Source: an uncultured Lewinella sp.
GTDB taxonomy: Bacteria > Bacteroidota > Bacteroidia > Chitinophagales > Saprospiraceae
Reading direction: 5' to 3'
Assembly: GCA_937873655.1 (NCBI GenBank)
Contig: CALMYQ010000126.1
Location: 1-60,612 of the forward strand
Length of the DNA: 60,612 bases
A program made the position numbers and the translations under genes. The notes under the pieces were generated by a model that saw nothing but the letters and a program-made list of their open reading frames with translations, did not search any database and was not told the DNA's origin. Positions 9,358 through 17,074 of the stretch are shown one piece after another; within the stretch, counting starts at the first letter, position 1; each line of letters begins with the position of its first letter.

Positions 9358-9878
9358 AATACCTGAAAGCCGATCTTTTGCTTTTGCTGGCTCATTTGTT
9401 TGCGCAGGGCGGTCATCCGGATTGCGGTGACGGCGGCTTCAACGCCTTTGTTGCCGTGTTTTCCGCCTGCCCGGTCGAGGGCTTGTTCCTGATTGTTGGG
9501 CGTCAGGACGCCGAAGATGACGGGTCGGTTGGAGGCCAGGCTGAGGTTGGTCAGGCCGGTGGCCACCGCCGTATTGATGTATTCGTCGTGTTTGGTTTCG
9601 CCTTTGATGACGCAACCCAGGCAGATCACAGCGTCCGGGTTGTGGTGGCTGATAGCCAGCCGGGCGCCGTAGGGCAGTTCAAAGGAACCGGGGACCTGAA
9701 GGGTATGGATTTTGTCTTCCTGTGCGCCGTGTGCGATCAGCGTATCGATGCAACCCTGGTAAAGGGCGTGGGTGATTTCAGCGTTCCATTCGGAAAGAAT
9801 GACGGCGAAAGACATTTCGGCTGCTGATGGGACGTCGGATTCGTTGTAAGCCGACAGATTTTTTAGCGAGCTGGCCAT
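9354..9878 (-). CDS. ribH: 6,7-dimethyl-8-ribityllumazine synthase
   Basis: A 174-residue lumazine synthase, which condenses 5-amino-6-ribitylamino-uracil with 3,4-dihydroxybutanone phosphate in riboflavin synthesis. Visible family motifs: VILSEWNAEIT (substrate loop), VPGSFELPYGA, LGCVIKGETKHDEYI and FGVLTPNN. The ATG at 9878 (MASSLKNLS) fits the family; an upstream in-frame ATG adds 14 basic residues with no family counterpart. No other rib genes are near; proximity to the TPR protein and recF is a recurring arrangement in Bacteroidota. Confidence 0.95.
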   Translation of the reverse strand: MASSLKNLSAYNESDVPSAAEMSFAVILSEWNAEITHALYQGCIDTLIAHGAQEDKIHTLQVPGSFELPYGARLAISHHNPDAVICLGCVIKGETKHDEYINTAVATGLTNLSLASNRPVIFGVLTPNNQEQALDRAGGKHGNKGVEAAVTAIRMTALRKQMSQQKQKIGFQVL

Positions 9879-9959
9879 AAGGGAGGATTTGAGCCTGCCT
9901 GTGCCCCGTCGCCGTAGCAATTATGGCGCATAGGAGACCGGCAGGCAGGGATCCGAGGG

Positions 9960-9994
9960 TTCGGGGATTCGATTTTCTTCGTCAAATCCCCGAA
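9960..9994. repeat. Inverted repeat between TPR gene and ribH
   Basis: TTCGGGGATT at 9960-9969 pairs with AATCCCCGAA at 9985-9994 around a 15-nt loop. It can form a 10-bp hairpin in the ribH leader or at the end of the TPR transcript. It lacks a T-run on the minus strand, so it is not a classical terminator. Confidence 0.55.
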
Positions 9995-10009
9995 TCTCCG
10001 TCTTTCAGG

Positions 10010-10708
10010 TTATTTGCTGTACCCGAGGCGATACAGATACTTGTCGATATCGATAGCCTGGGAGGAATTCGGAAATTCCTTTTTGATTTTTTCGTAGGCG
10101 GCGATAGCGGCGTCATTGTTGCCCAGTTTTTCGTTGAGCATGCCCAGTTTTTTGAGGTAATAGGACGCGATAAGGTCATTTTTACCTGCTGCGCTGACGG
10201 CGTCTTTGTAGTGGCTGAGGGCCTTGTTCAGGTCATTCAGCTCTGCATAGGCGTCGCCGATGGCGCCTGCGCGCATGGCCGGGGTCAGCAGACCTGCGGG
10301 TTTGAAATCCTTCAGGAAAGAGATGGCAGCTTCAAATTTGCCCAGGTTGAGGTAGGAAATACCTGCGTAGTAGTGGGCGGTATTGGCTGCTTTGGTGCCG
10401 CCGTACTGGTCAATGATATCCAGGAAGCCGCTGAAGCCGCCGCCGGGGTTGGTCAAAGCCAGTGCGAAGCTGTCTTTTTCAAACTGGGCCTGTGCGAGAG
10501 CCATCTGCTCGACGGCTTCCTTTTCGCGGGGGCCCAGGTAGATATTCTTGTACAGAATATAGATGCCGAACACGGCGATAAGGCCGATGGCGGCATACAT
10601 GATATAGTTTTGGTAGCGTTCAAAGAAGCCGGGGCCACCGCCCTTGATCTCCAGCGCGTCGGCTAATTGTTCTTCTAATGCTTGATTCTGCTTGATTCTC
10701 CTTGCCAT
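10010..10708 (-). CDS. Membrane-anchored tetratricopeptide repeat protein
   Basis: A 232-residue protein. A charged N-terminus (MARRIKQNQ) is followed by one transmembrane helix (YIMYAAIGLIAVFGIYILY, about 34-52) and TPR-like helical repeats to the C-terminus (YYAGISYLNLGKFEAAISF, GAIGDAYAELNDLNKALSHY, KKLGMLNEKLGNNDAAIAAY). The architecture resembles YfgM/DUF2133-type proteins that assist secretion-linked folding, but no function can be assigned firmly. A promoter with matching -33 and -7 elements lies upstream, and it precedes ribH on the same strand. Confidence 0.88.
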   Translation of the reverse strand: MARRIKQNQALEEQLADALEIKGGGPGFFERYQNYIMYAAIGLIAVFGIYILYKNIYLGPREKEAVEQMALAQAQFEKDSFALALTNPGGGFSGFLDIIDQYGGTKAANTAHYYAGISYLNLGKFEAAISFLKDFKPAGLLTPAMRAGAIGDAYAELNDLNKALSHYKDAVSAAGKNDLIASYYLKKLGMLNEKLGNNDAAIAAYEKIKKEFPNSSQAIDIDKYLYRLGYSK

Positions 10709-10755
10709 GATTAATAGTTGAACGGTTATTTCGGTTCCTCCCGAAAAAAGCGCGG

Positions 10756-10788
10756 CAAAGATAGATAAAGTTTGTAAATCAATTCAAA
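10756..10788 (-). promoter_or_regulatory. Promoter of the TPR gene
   Basis: Read on the minus strand, TTTG (10788-10785) is followed after 21 nt by TATCTTTG (10763-10756), matching the Bacteroidota -33/-7 consensus TTTG...TAnnTTTG. The gene starts 47 nt downstream. Confidence 0.6.
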
Positions 10789-10823
10789 ATGTAAAAGGCT
10801 AAATTTAAAATGTAAATTTAAAT

Positions 10824-11861
10824 TCAGTCTTTGATGAACGGGTAGTCCGGTTCGGAGTAGTTGTCTTCCCAAAGCATTTCCGGATCGGGGAGGGGAGACT
10901 CTTCGGCGAAGCGGACCGCCTCGTTGATTTCCTCTTTGATCTTGTCCTTGATGGCCTGGATCTCTTCTTCGGTGGCGATACCGTTTTCCAGGATGCGCGA
11001 TTCGGTGGTTTTGACCGGGTCGCGATCCATGTATTCGTTCACTTCGTCTTTGGAACGGTATTTGGCCGGATCGGAAACCGAGTGGCCTTTATAGCGGTAG
11101 GTGCGGATTTCGAGGAAGAACGGGCCTTTGCCGGCGCGGATATGTTCGGCGGCTCTGGACACGGCTTCGTGGACGCTTTCGGGGTTCATGCCGTCGACGG
11201 TTTCGGTCGGCATATCATAGGAAAGGCCCAGTTTGGACAGGTCGGTTACATTGCTGGTCCGTTGTACGGAAGTGCCCATCGCGTAGCCGTTGTTTTCGAC
11301 GATGTAGAGGACAGGCAATTTCCAGAGCATGGCCATATTGAATGACTCGTGGAGTGCGCCCTGGCGGGAAGCGCCGTCGCCGAACATGGTCACGCAGAGG
11401 TTGTCGGTGCCTTTGTATTTTTCAGCGAATGCGATGCCGGTACCGATAGGGATCTGGGCGCCTACAATGCCGTTGCCGCCGAAATAGCGGTGTTCTTTGG
11501 AGAAGAAGTGCATGGAGCCGCCTTTGCCTTTTACGGCGCCGGTGACCTTGCCGAACAGTTCGGCCATGCAGGCATCAGTTGACAGGCCGCGACCGATGGC
11601 CGTGCCGTGTTGGCGGTAAGCTGTGACAATGGCGTCTTCCCGGCGGATTGCCGATTCGATACCTGCTGCAACAGCTTCCTGGCCGATATAAACGTGACAG
11701 AAACCCCTGATTTTTTGCTGCCCGTACATCATCAGCGCTCTTTCTTCAAAGCGGCGGATGCGGAGCATCAATTCGTACCATTGAAGGTACATTTCTTTGC
11801 TGTAGGCGGGCTTGGAAGTGTTCTTTTTAGCGGCGTTCTTTTTGCTTTTGGTCGCTACCAT
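10824..11861 (-). CDS. pdhA: Pyruvate dehydrogenase E1 component, alpha subunit
   Basis: A 345-residue E1 alpha. With E1 beta it decarboxylates pyruvate using thiamine diphosphate. It shows WYELMLRIRRFEERA and GFCHVYIGQEAVAAG near the N-terminus, the TPP motif beginning MFGDGASRQGALHES and ending VENN, and the phosphorylation-loop-like YRYKGHSVSDPAKYR. The ATG at 11861 (MVATKSKKNAAKK) is chosen; a much longer open frame continues upstream but overlaps recF and has no family similarity. E1 beta, E2 and E3 are not adjacent, so the complex is encoded at scattered loci. Confidence 0.95.
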   Translation of the reverse strand: MVATKSKKNAAKKNTSKPAYSKEMYLQWYELMLRIRRFEERALMMYGQQKIRGFCHVYIGQEAVAAGIESAIRREDAIVTAYRQHGTAIGRGLSTDACMAELFGKVTGAVKGKGGSMHFFSKEHRYFGGNGIVGAQIPIGTGIAFAEKYKGTDNLCVTMFGDGASRQGALHESFNMAMLWKLPVLYIVENNGYAMGTSVQRTSNVTDLSKLGLSYDMPTETVDGMNPESVHEAVSRAAEHIRAGKGPFFLEIRTYRYKGHSVSDPAKYRSKDEVNEYMDRDPVKTTESRILENGIATEEEIQAIKDKIKEEINEAVRFAEESPLPDPEMLWEDNYSEPDYPFIKD

Positions 11862-11894
11862 ATTAAACGATTGTGAGTTGATCAATTGCAGGGA

Positions 11895-11902
11895 CAAAGG
11901 TA
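11895..11902 (-). promoter_or_regulatory. -7 element of pdhA
   Basis: TACCTTTG on the minus strand, a full match to TAnnTTTG, 34 nt before the pdhA ATG. It lies in the 96-bp divergent region shared with recF. Confidence 0.5.
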
Positions 11903-11929
11903 CGATTTTTTTTCCAATGGAAAAGGATC

Positions 11930-11937
11930 TACTTTTG
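11930..11937 (+). promoter_or_regulatory. -7 element of recF that decides its start
   Basis: TACTTTTG, a full match to TAnnTTTG. Transcription from here would begin near 11943, so the open frame starting at TTG 11886 cannot be translated from this promoter; the TTG at 11958 can. Confidence 0.6.
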
Positions 11938-11957
11938 CCCATAAAAACAATCCTATC

Positions 11958-13061
11958 TTGTTTCTGGATCACTTGAAACTGACGAATTTTAAAAATTACC
12001 GGTCGGCGGAACTGGCCTTCCACGATCAAATCAACTGTTTTACAGGCAAAAACGGGATGGGGAAGACCAACCTGCTGGACGCCGTTTATTACCTCTGCAT
12101 GGGCAAAAGCTATTTTTCCAATTCGGACCAGCACCTGCCCCTGCACGGGGAGGATTTTTTCAGGCTGGAGGGCCGGTTCAGCCGGCTGGAAAAATGGGAA
12201 AAGATCGTCGCCAAGGTACAGCCCCGGAAAAAGAAGGAACTCGAACGCAATGACACAGCCTACAACCGGATCTCCGAGCACGTCGGGCTCATTCCGGTGG
12301 TCATTGCCGCCCCCGACGACGCGGTGATCGTGAGCGAAGGCAGCGAGAGCCGGCGCCGTTTCCTCGACAATACGCTTTCGCAGCTCGATCAGGCTTATCT
12401 CCGGAACCTGATCCAATACAACCAGACCCTGCAGCAGCGGAATGCCGCCCTCAAGCAGATGGCGGAATCCAGGTCGGCGGATCACCGTCTGCTGGATATT
12501 TACGACCAACAGCTTTTGGGCCCGGGCATGGAGATCTTCAATGCGCGCAAGGCCTTTCTGGCCGAGTTTTCCCTTGAAATGGCTCAGGTTTACCAAACGA
12601 TTGCGGCGGCTCAGGAGACCGTGAATTGTGCGTACCAATCTCCGCTGGAAAAGGAAGAATTTGCTGTCCTGCTGGGCCGGTCGCGGGAGAGGGACCTCAT
12701 TCTTGGGCGGACCAGTACCGGTGTCCACCGCGACGATATGGTCTTCAATATGGATGACCGTCCGCTCAAACTATTCGGTTCCCAGGGGCAGACCAAAACC
12801 TTTGTACTGGCGCTGAAATTCGCGCAGTTCTCCCTCCTGAAAGGGAAAAAAAGCACTCCGCCCATCCTGCTGCTCGACGATATCTTCGCCAAACTGGACC
12901 AGGATCGCATCAACCACCTGCTGACTTACCTGCTGAACGGCGAATTCGGGCAATTCTTTATCACGGATACGGACGAGAACCGGGTAGCGGCCCTGATCGG
13001 GGGGCTGGGGGCGGAGTGCCGGCAATTCCGGATAATGGAAGGGGCGGCGGAGGTGATTTGA
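11958..13061 (+). CDS. recF: DNA replication and repair protein RecF
   Basis: A 367-residue RecF, the usual length. It is an SMC-like ATPase that helps load RecA at gaps. Walker A GKNGMGKT (about 30-37), Walker B ILLLDDIFAKLD and the DNFRR-type region (EGSESRRRFLDN) are visible. There is no in-frame ATG near the N-terminus; TTG at 11958 gives (M)FLDHLKLTNFKNY, which matches RecF N-termini, and lies 21 nt after a TAnnTTTG element. The window has no dnaA/dnaN next to recF, as is usual in Bacteroidota. Confidence 0.93.
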   Translation: MFLDHLKLTNFKNYRSAELAFHDQINCFTGKNGMGKTNLLDAVYYLCMGKSYFSNSDQHLPLHGEDFFRLEGRFSRLEKWEKIVAKVQPRKKKELERNDTAYNRISEHVGLIPVVIAAPDDAVIVSEGSESRRRFLDNTLSQLDQAYLRNLIQYNQTLQQRNAALKQMAESRSADHRLLDIYDQQLLGPGMEIFNARKAFLAEFSLEMAQVYQTIAAAQETVNCAYQSPLEKEEFAVLLGRSRERDLILGRTSTGVHRDDMVFNMDDRPLKLFGSQGQTKTFVLALKFAQFSLLKGKKSTPPILLLDDIFAKLDQDRINHLLTYLLNGEFGQFFITDTDENRVAALIGGLGAECRQFRIMEGAAEVI

Positions 13062-13094
13062 TTGAATATTTTAACGGTAAAATGCTTAATTTTG
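13062..13094 (+). promoter_or_regulatory. Promoter of the DUF721 gene
   Basis: TTG (13062-13064), 22 nt, then TAATTTTG (13087-13094), a full -7 match, directly after the recF stop. It places the start about 25 nt before the ATG at 13125. Confidence 0.6.
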
Positions 13095-13124
13095 CATTTC
13101 TTCCCGCAAAATCCGGAACACCGC

Positions 13125-13415
13125 ATGAGAGATTCCAACCAGGTCAGCATCAAGGAGGCCCTCAAGGCCATGGTCGATCACTATCGCCTCAAGTCGGGTC
13201 TGGATCAAACCCGGATCGAGGCCATGTGGAAGCAAGCCATGGGGCCGACCATTGCCGGCTACACCCGCGAGATCAAACTGATCCGGGAAGTGCTCTACAT
13301 CCGGATCGAATCGGGGCCGCTGCGCCACGAGTTGTCCATGGGCCGGGAAAAGATCCGCAAGATGATCAATGACGGGCTGGGGGAGGAGGTTGTGCGGGAG
13401 GTGGTGCTGCGCTAG
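13125..13415 (+). CDS. DUF721 (DciA-like) protein
   Basis: A 96-residue DUF721 protein: an N-terminal helix (VSIKEALKAMVDHYRLKSGL), the conserved MWKQAMGPTIAGYT segment and a C-terminal KH-like part (LYIRIESGPLRHELSMG). The family is related to DciA, a helicase-loading factor in many bacteria; whether this short form does the same is unproven. The start ATG at 13125 is supported by the promoter at 13087-13094, because an in-frame ATG farther upstream would precede transcription. Confidence 0.85.
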   Translation: MRDSNQVSIKEALKAMVDHYRLKSGLDQTRIEAMWKQAMGPTIAGYTREIKLIREVLYIRIESGPLRHELSMGREKIRKMINDGLGEEVVREVVLR

Positions 13416-13489
13416 GTTTGCGAAACTTTGGAGTTTCGCAAACCTGGATCCTTGATGTCAGATTTACGAAACCTTTGAGGTTTCGCAAA
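13414..13489. repeat. Two GTTTCG hairpins after DUF721
   Basis: First hairpin: 14-bp perfect arms AGGTTTGCGAAACT / AGTTTCGCAAACCT (13414-13445, loop 4). Second: CGAAACCT/AGGTTTCG (13467-13485) within 13463-13489. The two are variants of one sequence. They start within the DUF721 stop codon and may end its transcript, though no T-run follows. Confidence 0.75.
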
Positions 13490-13497
13490 CAGCGTTA

Positions 13498-13542
13498 TGT
13501 GATGAAGGTCACATAACTTCCTTTTTTCAAAAATTACCTTTG
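13498..13542 (+). promoter_or_regulatory. Crp-type site and -7 element, sulP1-soe operon
   Basis: TGTGATGAAGGTCACA at 13498-13513 is a perfect TGTGA-N6-TCACA dyad; with flanks, TTATGTGA/TCACATAA pair over 8 bp. After 21 nt comes TACCTTTG (13535-13542). The centre lies roughly 40-42 nt before the expected start site, a class II activator position. The gene starts at 13566. Confidence 0.8.
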
Positions 13543-13565
13543 GAGCTCACGAAACGGCAAATCCG

Positions 13566-15293
13566 ATGAGCGCCCGGGGCTTATTACCCATTCTGGAATG
13601 GCTCCCTTCCTATAGCAGGGAACAACTGAGCGGAGACCTGTTGGCAGGCCTGACGGTTGGGGTTATTCTGATCCCTCAGGGGATGGCCTATGCCATGCTG
13701 GCCGGTTTGCCGCCTATTTACGGATTGTATTCCGGATTGGTCCCTTTATTTATCTATGTCTTTTTCGGCACCTCCCGCCAATTGTCTGTTGGGCCGGTAG
13801 CGCTCGTTTCGGTTCTGGTGCTTTCCGGCATCGGAAAATTCGCCGAACCCAATACCCCGGAATTTATCGGGTTAGCCGTTGCCACGGCTACCATTGCCGG
13901 TTTAATTCAACTGCTGTTGGGCGGATTGCGATTGGGATTCCTCATCAATTTCCTGTCCCATCCGGTCATTTCCGGTTTTACTTCGGCGGCGGCCTTCATC
14001 ATCGGGTTCAGCCAGTTGAAGAGCCTGGTGGGCATCGACCTGCCGAGGAGCAATCAGCTCCATGTTCTGCTGGGCGCACTGGTTAAAAACCTGCACCAGA
14101 TCAACTGGGCGGTCATGGGTATCGGCCTTTCCAGTCTGGCTCTCATCATCATCCTGAAAAAGATCAGGAAAGCCTTCCCGGGGGCCTTGCTGGCGGTGGT
14201 GATCTGGACGCTGATCGTGTGGGTGTTCGGGCTGCACGAAAAAGGCATCGAGATTGTCGGAGAGGTACCGAAAGGCCTGCCGGGCTTCATGATCCCAAAA
14301 TTGAGCGGCGGCGTACTGACCGAATTGTTGCCGCTGGCGCTGACCATCTGCCTCATCAGCTTTATCGAAACCCTTTCGATTGCCAAGACGATTGAAGCCA
14401 GGCACAAGAGCTACCGCGTAATCCCCAACCAGGAACTGATCGCACTGGGCCTGACCAAGGTCGGCGGGTCGTTCTTTCACGCGTTTCCCACTACCGGGAG
14501 TTTTACCCGCTCCGCGATCAATGACCAGGCCGGGGCCAAAACTACCCTGTCCTCGTTCTTCGCCGCCTCGCTCATAGCGCTGACCTTACTTTTCCTGACC
14601 CCGTTGTTCTATTATCTGCCAAAGGCGGTTTTGGCTGCTATCGTTATCTCGGCGGTGCTGACCCTGATCAACTACCGGGAGATGATCGAGCTGTGGCGCA
14701 CCGACCGGCGGGACTTTTTTGCCCTTGCGGCTACATTCATACTCACGCTTTTTGTCGGCATTCAACAAGGCGTATTTACCGGCATCATCTTATCCTTGCT
14801 GCTGATCCTTTACCAGAATTCAAAACCCCATGTCGCTGTACTGGGCAAACTGCCCGGTCAGGACAAATACAGGAATATACTCCGGTTTCCGGAAGCTGAA
14901 CAATGGCCCTATGTCCTGATGCTCCGGTTTGATTCCCAGATTTATTTCGGAAATGCTGAGTATTTCAGGGAAACCATTGAAAAGCTTAGCCAGGAAAAAG
15001 GCCCGGCATTGAAACTGGTGATCCTGGATGCCTCTTCCATACACGATATCGATTCCAGCGGCCTGAAAGTCCTGAAGGATGTGGTCCTTTATATGCGTTC
15101 GAGGAGCATAGCCTTTTGCCTTTCCGGCGCCATCGGCCCGGTCCGGGATTATTTGACCAAAACCGGATTGATCGATGAACTGGGAAGCGAAAACTTGTTT
15201 TTAACTGTACAGGATGCCCTGAACCGATATAATGAAGAGACCTCGGTGGAACAACAACAAACAACAACAAACAACAACAACAAACAACAATAA
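13566..15293 (+). CDS. SulP-family anion transporter with STAS domain
   Basis: A 575-residue SulP permease: about 12 membrane segments beginning LLAGLTVGVILIPQGMAYAM and GLYSGLVPLFIYVFFGTS, then a cytoplasmic STAS domain (about 440-550, LKLVILDASSIHDIDSSGL). SulP proteins move sulfate, bicarbonate or other anions. Its stop is followed with no gap by the FeS/NrfD gene, and its promoter bears the Crp-type dyad, so export of the sulfate made by the downstream molybdoenzyme is a reasonable inference; uptake is the alternative. The last about 20 codons are a coding AAC/ACA repeat (QQQTTTNNNNKQQ) unlike any SulP tail. Confidence 0.92.
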   Translation: MSARGLLPILEWLPSYSREQLSGDLLAGLTVGVILIPQGMAYAMLAGLPPIYGLYSGLVPLFIYVFFGTSRQLSVGPVALVSVLVLSGIGKFAEPNTPEFIGLAVATATIAGLIQLLLGGLRLGFLINFLSHPVISGFTSAAAFIIGFSQLKSLVGIDLPRSNQLHVLLGALVKNLHQINWAVMGIGLSSLALIIILKKIRKAFPGALLAVVIWTLIVWVFGLHEKGIEIVGEVPKGLPGFMIPKLSGGVLTELLPLALTICLISFIETLSIAKTIEARHKSYRVIPNQELIALGLTKVGGSFFHAFPTTGSFTRSAINDQAGAKTTLSSFFAASLIALTLLFLTPLFYYLPKAVLAAIVISAVLTLINYREMIELWRTDRRDFFALAATFILTLFVGIQQGVFTGIILSLLLILYQNSKPHVAVLGKLPGQDKYRNILRFPEAEQWPYVLMLRFDSQIYFGNAEYFRETIEKLSQEKGPALKLVILDASSIHDIDSSGLKVLKDVVLYMRSRSIAFCLSGAIGPVRDYLTKTGLIDELGSENLFLTVQDALNRYNEETSVEQQQTTTNNNNKQQ

Positions 15294-16922
15294 ATGAAAT
15301 ACGGCTTTGTAATTGACAACCGCAAGTGTATCGGCTGCCACGCCTGCACCACGGCATGCAAATCGGAGCACGAGGTGCCCTTGGGCGTGAACCGCACGTG
15401 GGTCAAGCAGGTAGAAAAGGGGAATTTTCCCCATACCCGGCGGTTATTTTCCGTCATGCGGTGCAATCACTGCACAGACGCGCCCTGCGTGGAGATCTGT
15501 CCGGTGGAGGCGCTGTTTGTGCGGGAGGACGGCATAGTGGACTTTGACAACAAGCGCTGTATCGGCTGCAAATCCTGCATGCAGGCCTGCCCGTACGACG
15601 CCCTGTATATCGATCCGGAAACGCATACCGCCGCCAAGTGCAATTACTGCGCTCATCGCATCGATGTCGGCCTGGAGCCGGCCTGCGTCAACGTTTGTCC
15701 GGAACATGCTATCATCTCCGGCGACATGGAGAATCCGGAAACGGAGATCTTCCAGTTGCTCGCCAAGGAGCAGGTGAGCGTCCGGAAAGCGGCCAAGGCC
15801 ACCAAACCCAACCTCTTCTATATCATGGGCGATGAGGCCTCACTCAATCCCATGGAAACGGACAAGGACGGGGTATATCTCTGGAATTCGCAATCCCGCG
15901 GGGTAGGTCATTTTGCCAAAGCCGCTGAAAAAATGGCCTTCACTAACGGGGACGTTGTTGATGCCTTGTTGCAGATCAACAATCAGGTAGCTACGCAGGC
16001 CGAGATCGCAGAGAAAGGCAAGGCCAAATCCATTGACCTGTTGATGAACAAACCGCGCCGGGTATACGATACACCCAACAAGGGCATACTCTGGGGTTGG
16101 GAAGTTTCAGGTTATGTGCTGACCAAGGCGATCGCAGCGGGTGTTTTCCTGGTGCTGTTTGCTGGCCTTCAGTTGGGTTACGGCGATATCATTACTGCAG
16201 AAACCAAATGGCAGACCTTGGGTGCAGCCCTGGTCTTTCTGATGGCAACGGGCGCCCTGCTCGTCAAGGACCTTGACCAACCCGGCAGGTTCCTGTACGT
16301 CCTGTTGCGCCCCCATTGGTCCAGCTGGCTTGTCCGTGGAGGGTATGCCATTACCGTGTTCGGCGGCCTGCTCACACTTTGGGGGCTGACCATGTGGTTC
16401 GGCTGGGACGGCATCCAGCAGGTCACCCTTTGGGCGACGGCTGTGCTGGCTGTGATTGCCGCCATCTATACGGCATTCCTTTTCGCTCAGGCTAAAGGCC
16501 GCGATTTCTGGCAAAGCCCGGCATTGGCGATCCACATGCTGACCCACAGTTTCATGGCCGGCGCCGCTGCCTTGCTGCTGCTCGGCGCCTTCGCCGGGGT
16601 TGATGCCGCCTGGACGGGTTTCCTGAAAATCACCCTGGCGATCAGTATCGTTGTCGGCCTGTTCACCATGCTGGCGGAACTTGCGACCACGCACCCGACG
16701 ACTGAAGCCAAATTGACGGTGGAAACCATTCTGAAGGGCCGCTACCGGATGATGTTCTGGATCGGCGCTGTCCTGATCGGCAATATCGCACCGCTGGCCA
16801 TCCTGATCTTAGGCGGACTGGAAGCGCTGCCGATGGCGGTAGCCGGCGCATTGGCCCTTGTGGGGATTTGGTTCACTGAGAAAATCTGGGTGGAAGCGCC
16901 CCAACGGATACCGTTGACTTGA
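15294..16922 (+). CDS. Fused four-cluster ferredoxin and NrfD-like membrane subunit (Soe/Psr-like B-C)
   Basis: A 542-residue fusion. Residues 1-190 form a DmsB/PsrB/SoeB-type protein with four cysteine groups for [4Fe-4S] clusters (first: Cys12, 15, 18, 22; later RCNHC, RCIGCKSCMQACP, KCNYC with CVNVCP). Residues about 265-540 form an NrfD/PsrC/SoeC-like membrane part with about eight helices. These are normally two polypeptides. It would pass electrons between the catalytic subunit encoded next and the quinone pool. No Tat signal, so the FeS part should face the cytoplasm. It abuts sulP1 (TAA-ATG) and precedes the molybdoenzyme. Confidence 0.9.
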   Translation: MKYGFVIDNRKCIGCHACTTACKSEHEVPLGVNRTWVKQVEKGNFPHTRRLFSVMRCNHCTDAPCVEICPVEALFVREDGIVDFDNKRCIGCKSCMQACPYDALYIDPETHTAAKCNYCAHRIDVGLEPACVNVCPEHAIISGDMENPETEIFQLLAKEQVSVRKAAKATKPNLFYIMGDEASLNPMETDKDGVYLWNSQSRGVGHFAKAAEKMAFTNGDVVDALLQINNQVATQAEIAEKGKAKSIDLLMNKPRRVYDTPNKGILWGWEVSGYVLTKAIAAGVFLVLFAGLQLGYGDIITAETKWQTLGAALVFLMATGALLVKDLDQPGRFLYVLLRPHWSSWLVRGGYAITVFGGLLTLWGLTMWFGWDGIQQVTLWATAVLAVIAAIYTAFLFAQAKGRDFWQSPALAIHMLTHSFMAGAAALLLLGAFAGVDAAWTGFLKITLAISIVVGLFTMLAELATTHPTTEAKLTVETILKGRYRMMFWIGAVLIGNIAPLAILILGGLEALPMAVAGALALVGIWFTEKIWVEAPQRIPLT

Positions 16923-17018
16923 TTGGTGAGGAATCGAGGATTCGAGGATTCGAGGAATCGAGGAACTGAGGAATCGAGGAATCGAGGATTCGATGCAGTT
17001 CCTCTGATTTGAAGAAAA
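16923..17018. repeat. GAGGAATCGAGGATTC degenerate repeats
   Basis: Imperfect tandem units of about 10 bp (GAGGAATCGA, GAGGATTCGA, GAGGAACTGA) from 16926 to about 16995, between the FeS/NrfD gene and the molybdoenzyme gene. The same type recurs at 22471-22578 and 41033-41052. Confidence 0.75.
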
Positions 17019-17074
17019 GGTCCATAGGACCGAAATCCCTGTAACCAGGTCCATAGGACCGCAATATCTATAAG
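17019..17074 (+). repeat. Tandem GGTCCATAGGACC hairpin units ending at a start codon
   Basis: Unit 1 (17019-17047) and unit 2 (17048-17074) each begin with the hairpin GGTCCATAGGACC followed by a tail (GAAATCCCTGTAACCA or GCAATATCTATAAG). Unit 2 ends exactly one base before the ATG at 17075. The same tandem pair precedes the aldo/keto reductase start at 41116. Confidence 0.8.

Noticed and set aside
11862..12728. N-terminal extension of E1 alpha to 634 residues
   Set aside because: The extension lies wholly over recF on the opposite strand and has no E1 alpha similarity; ATG 11861 is the family start.
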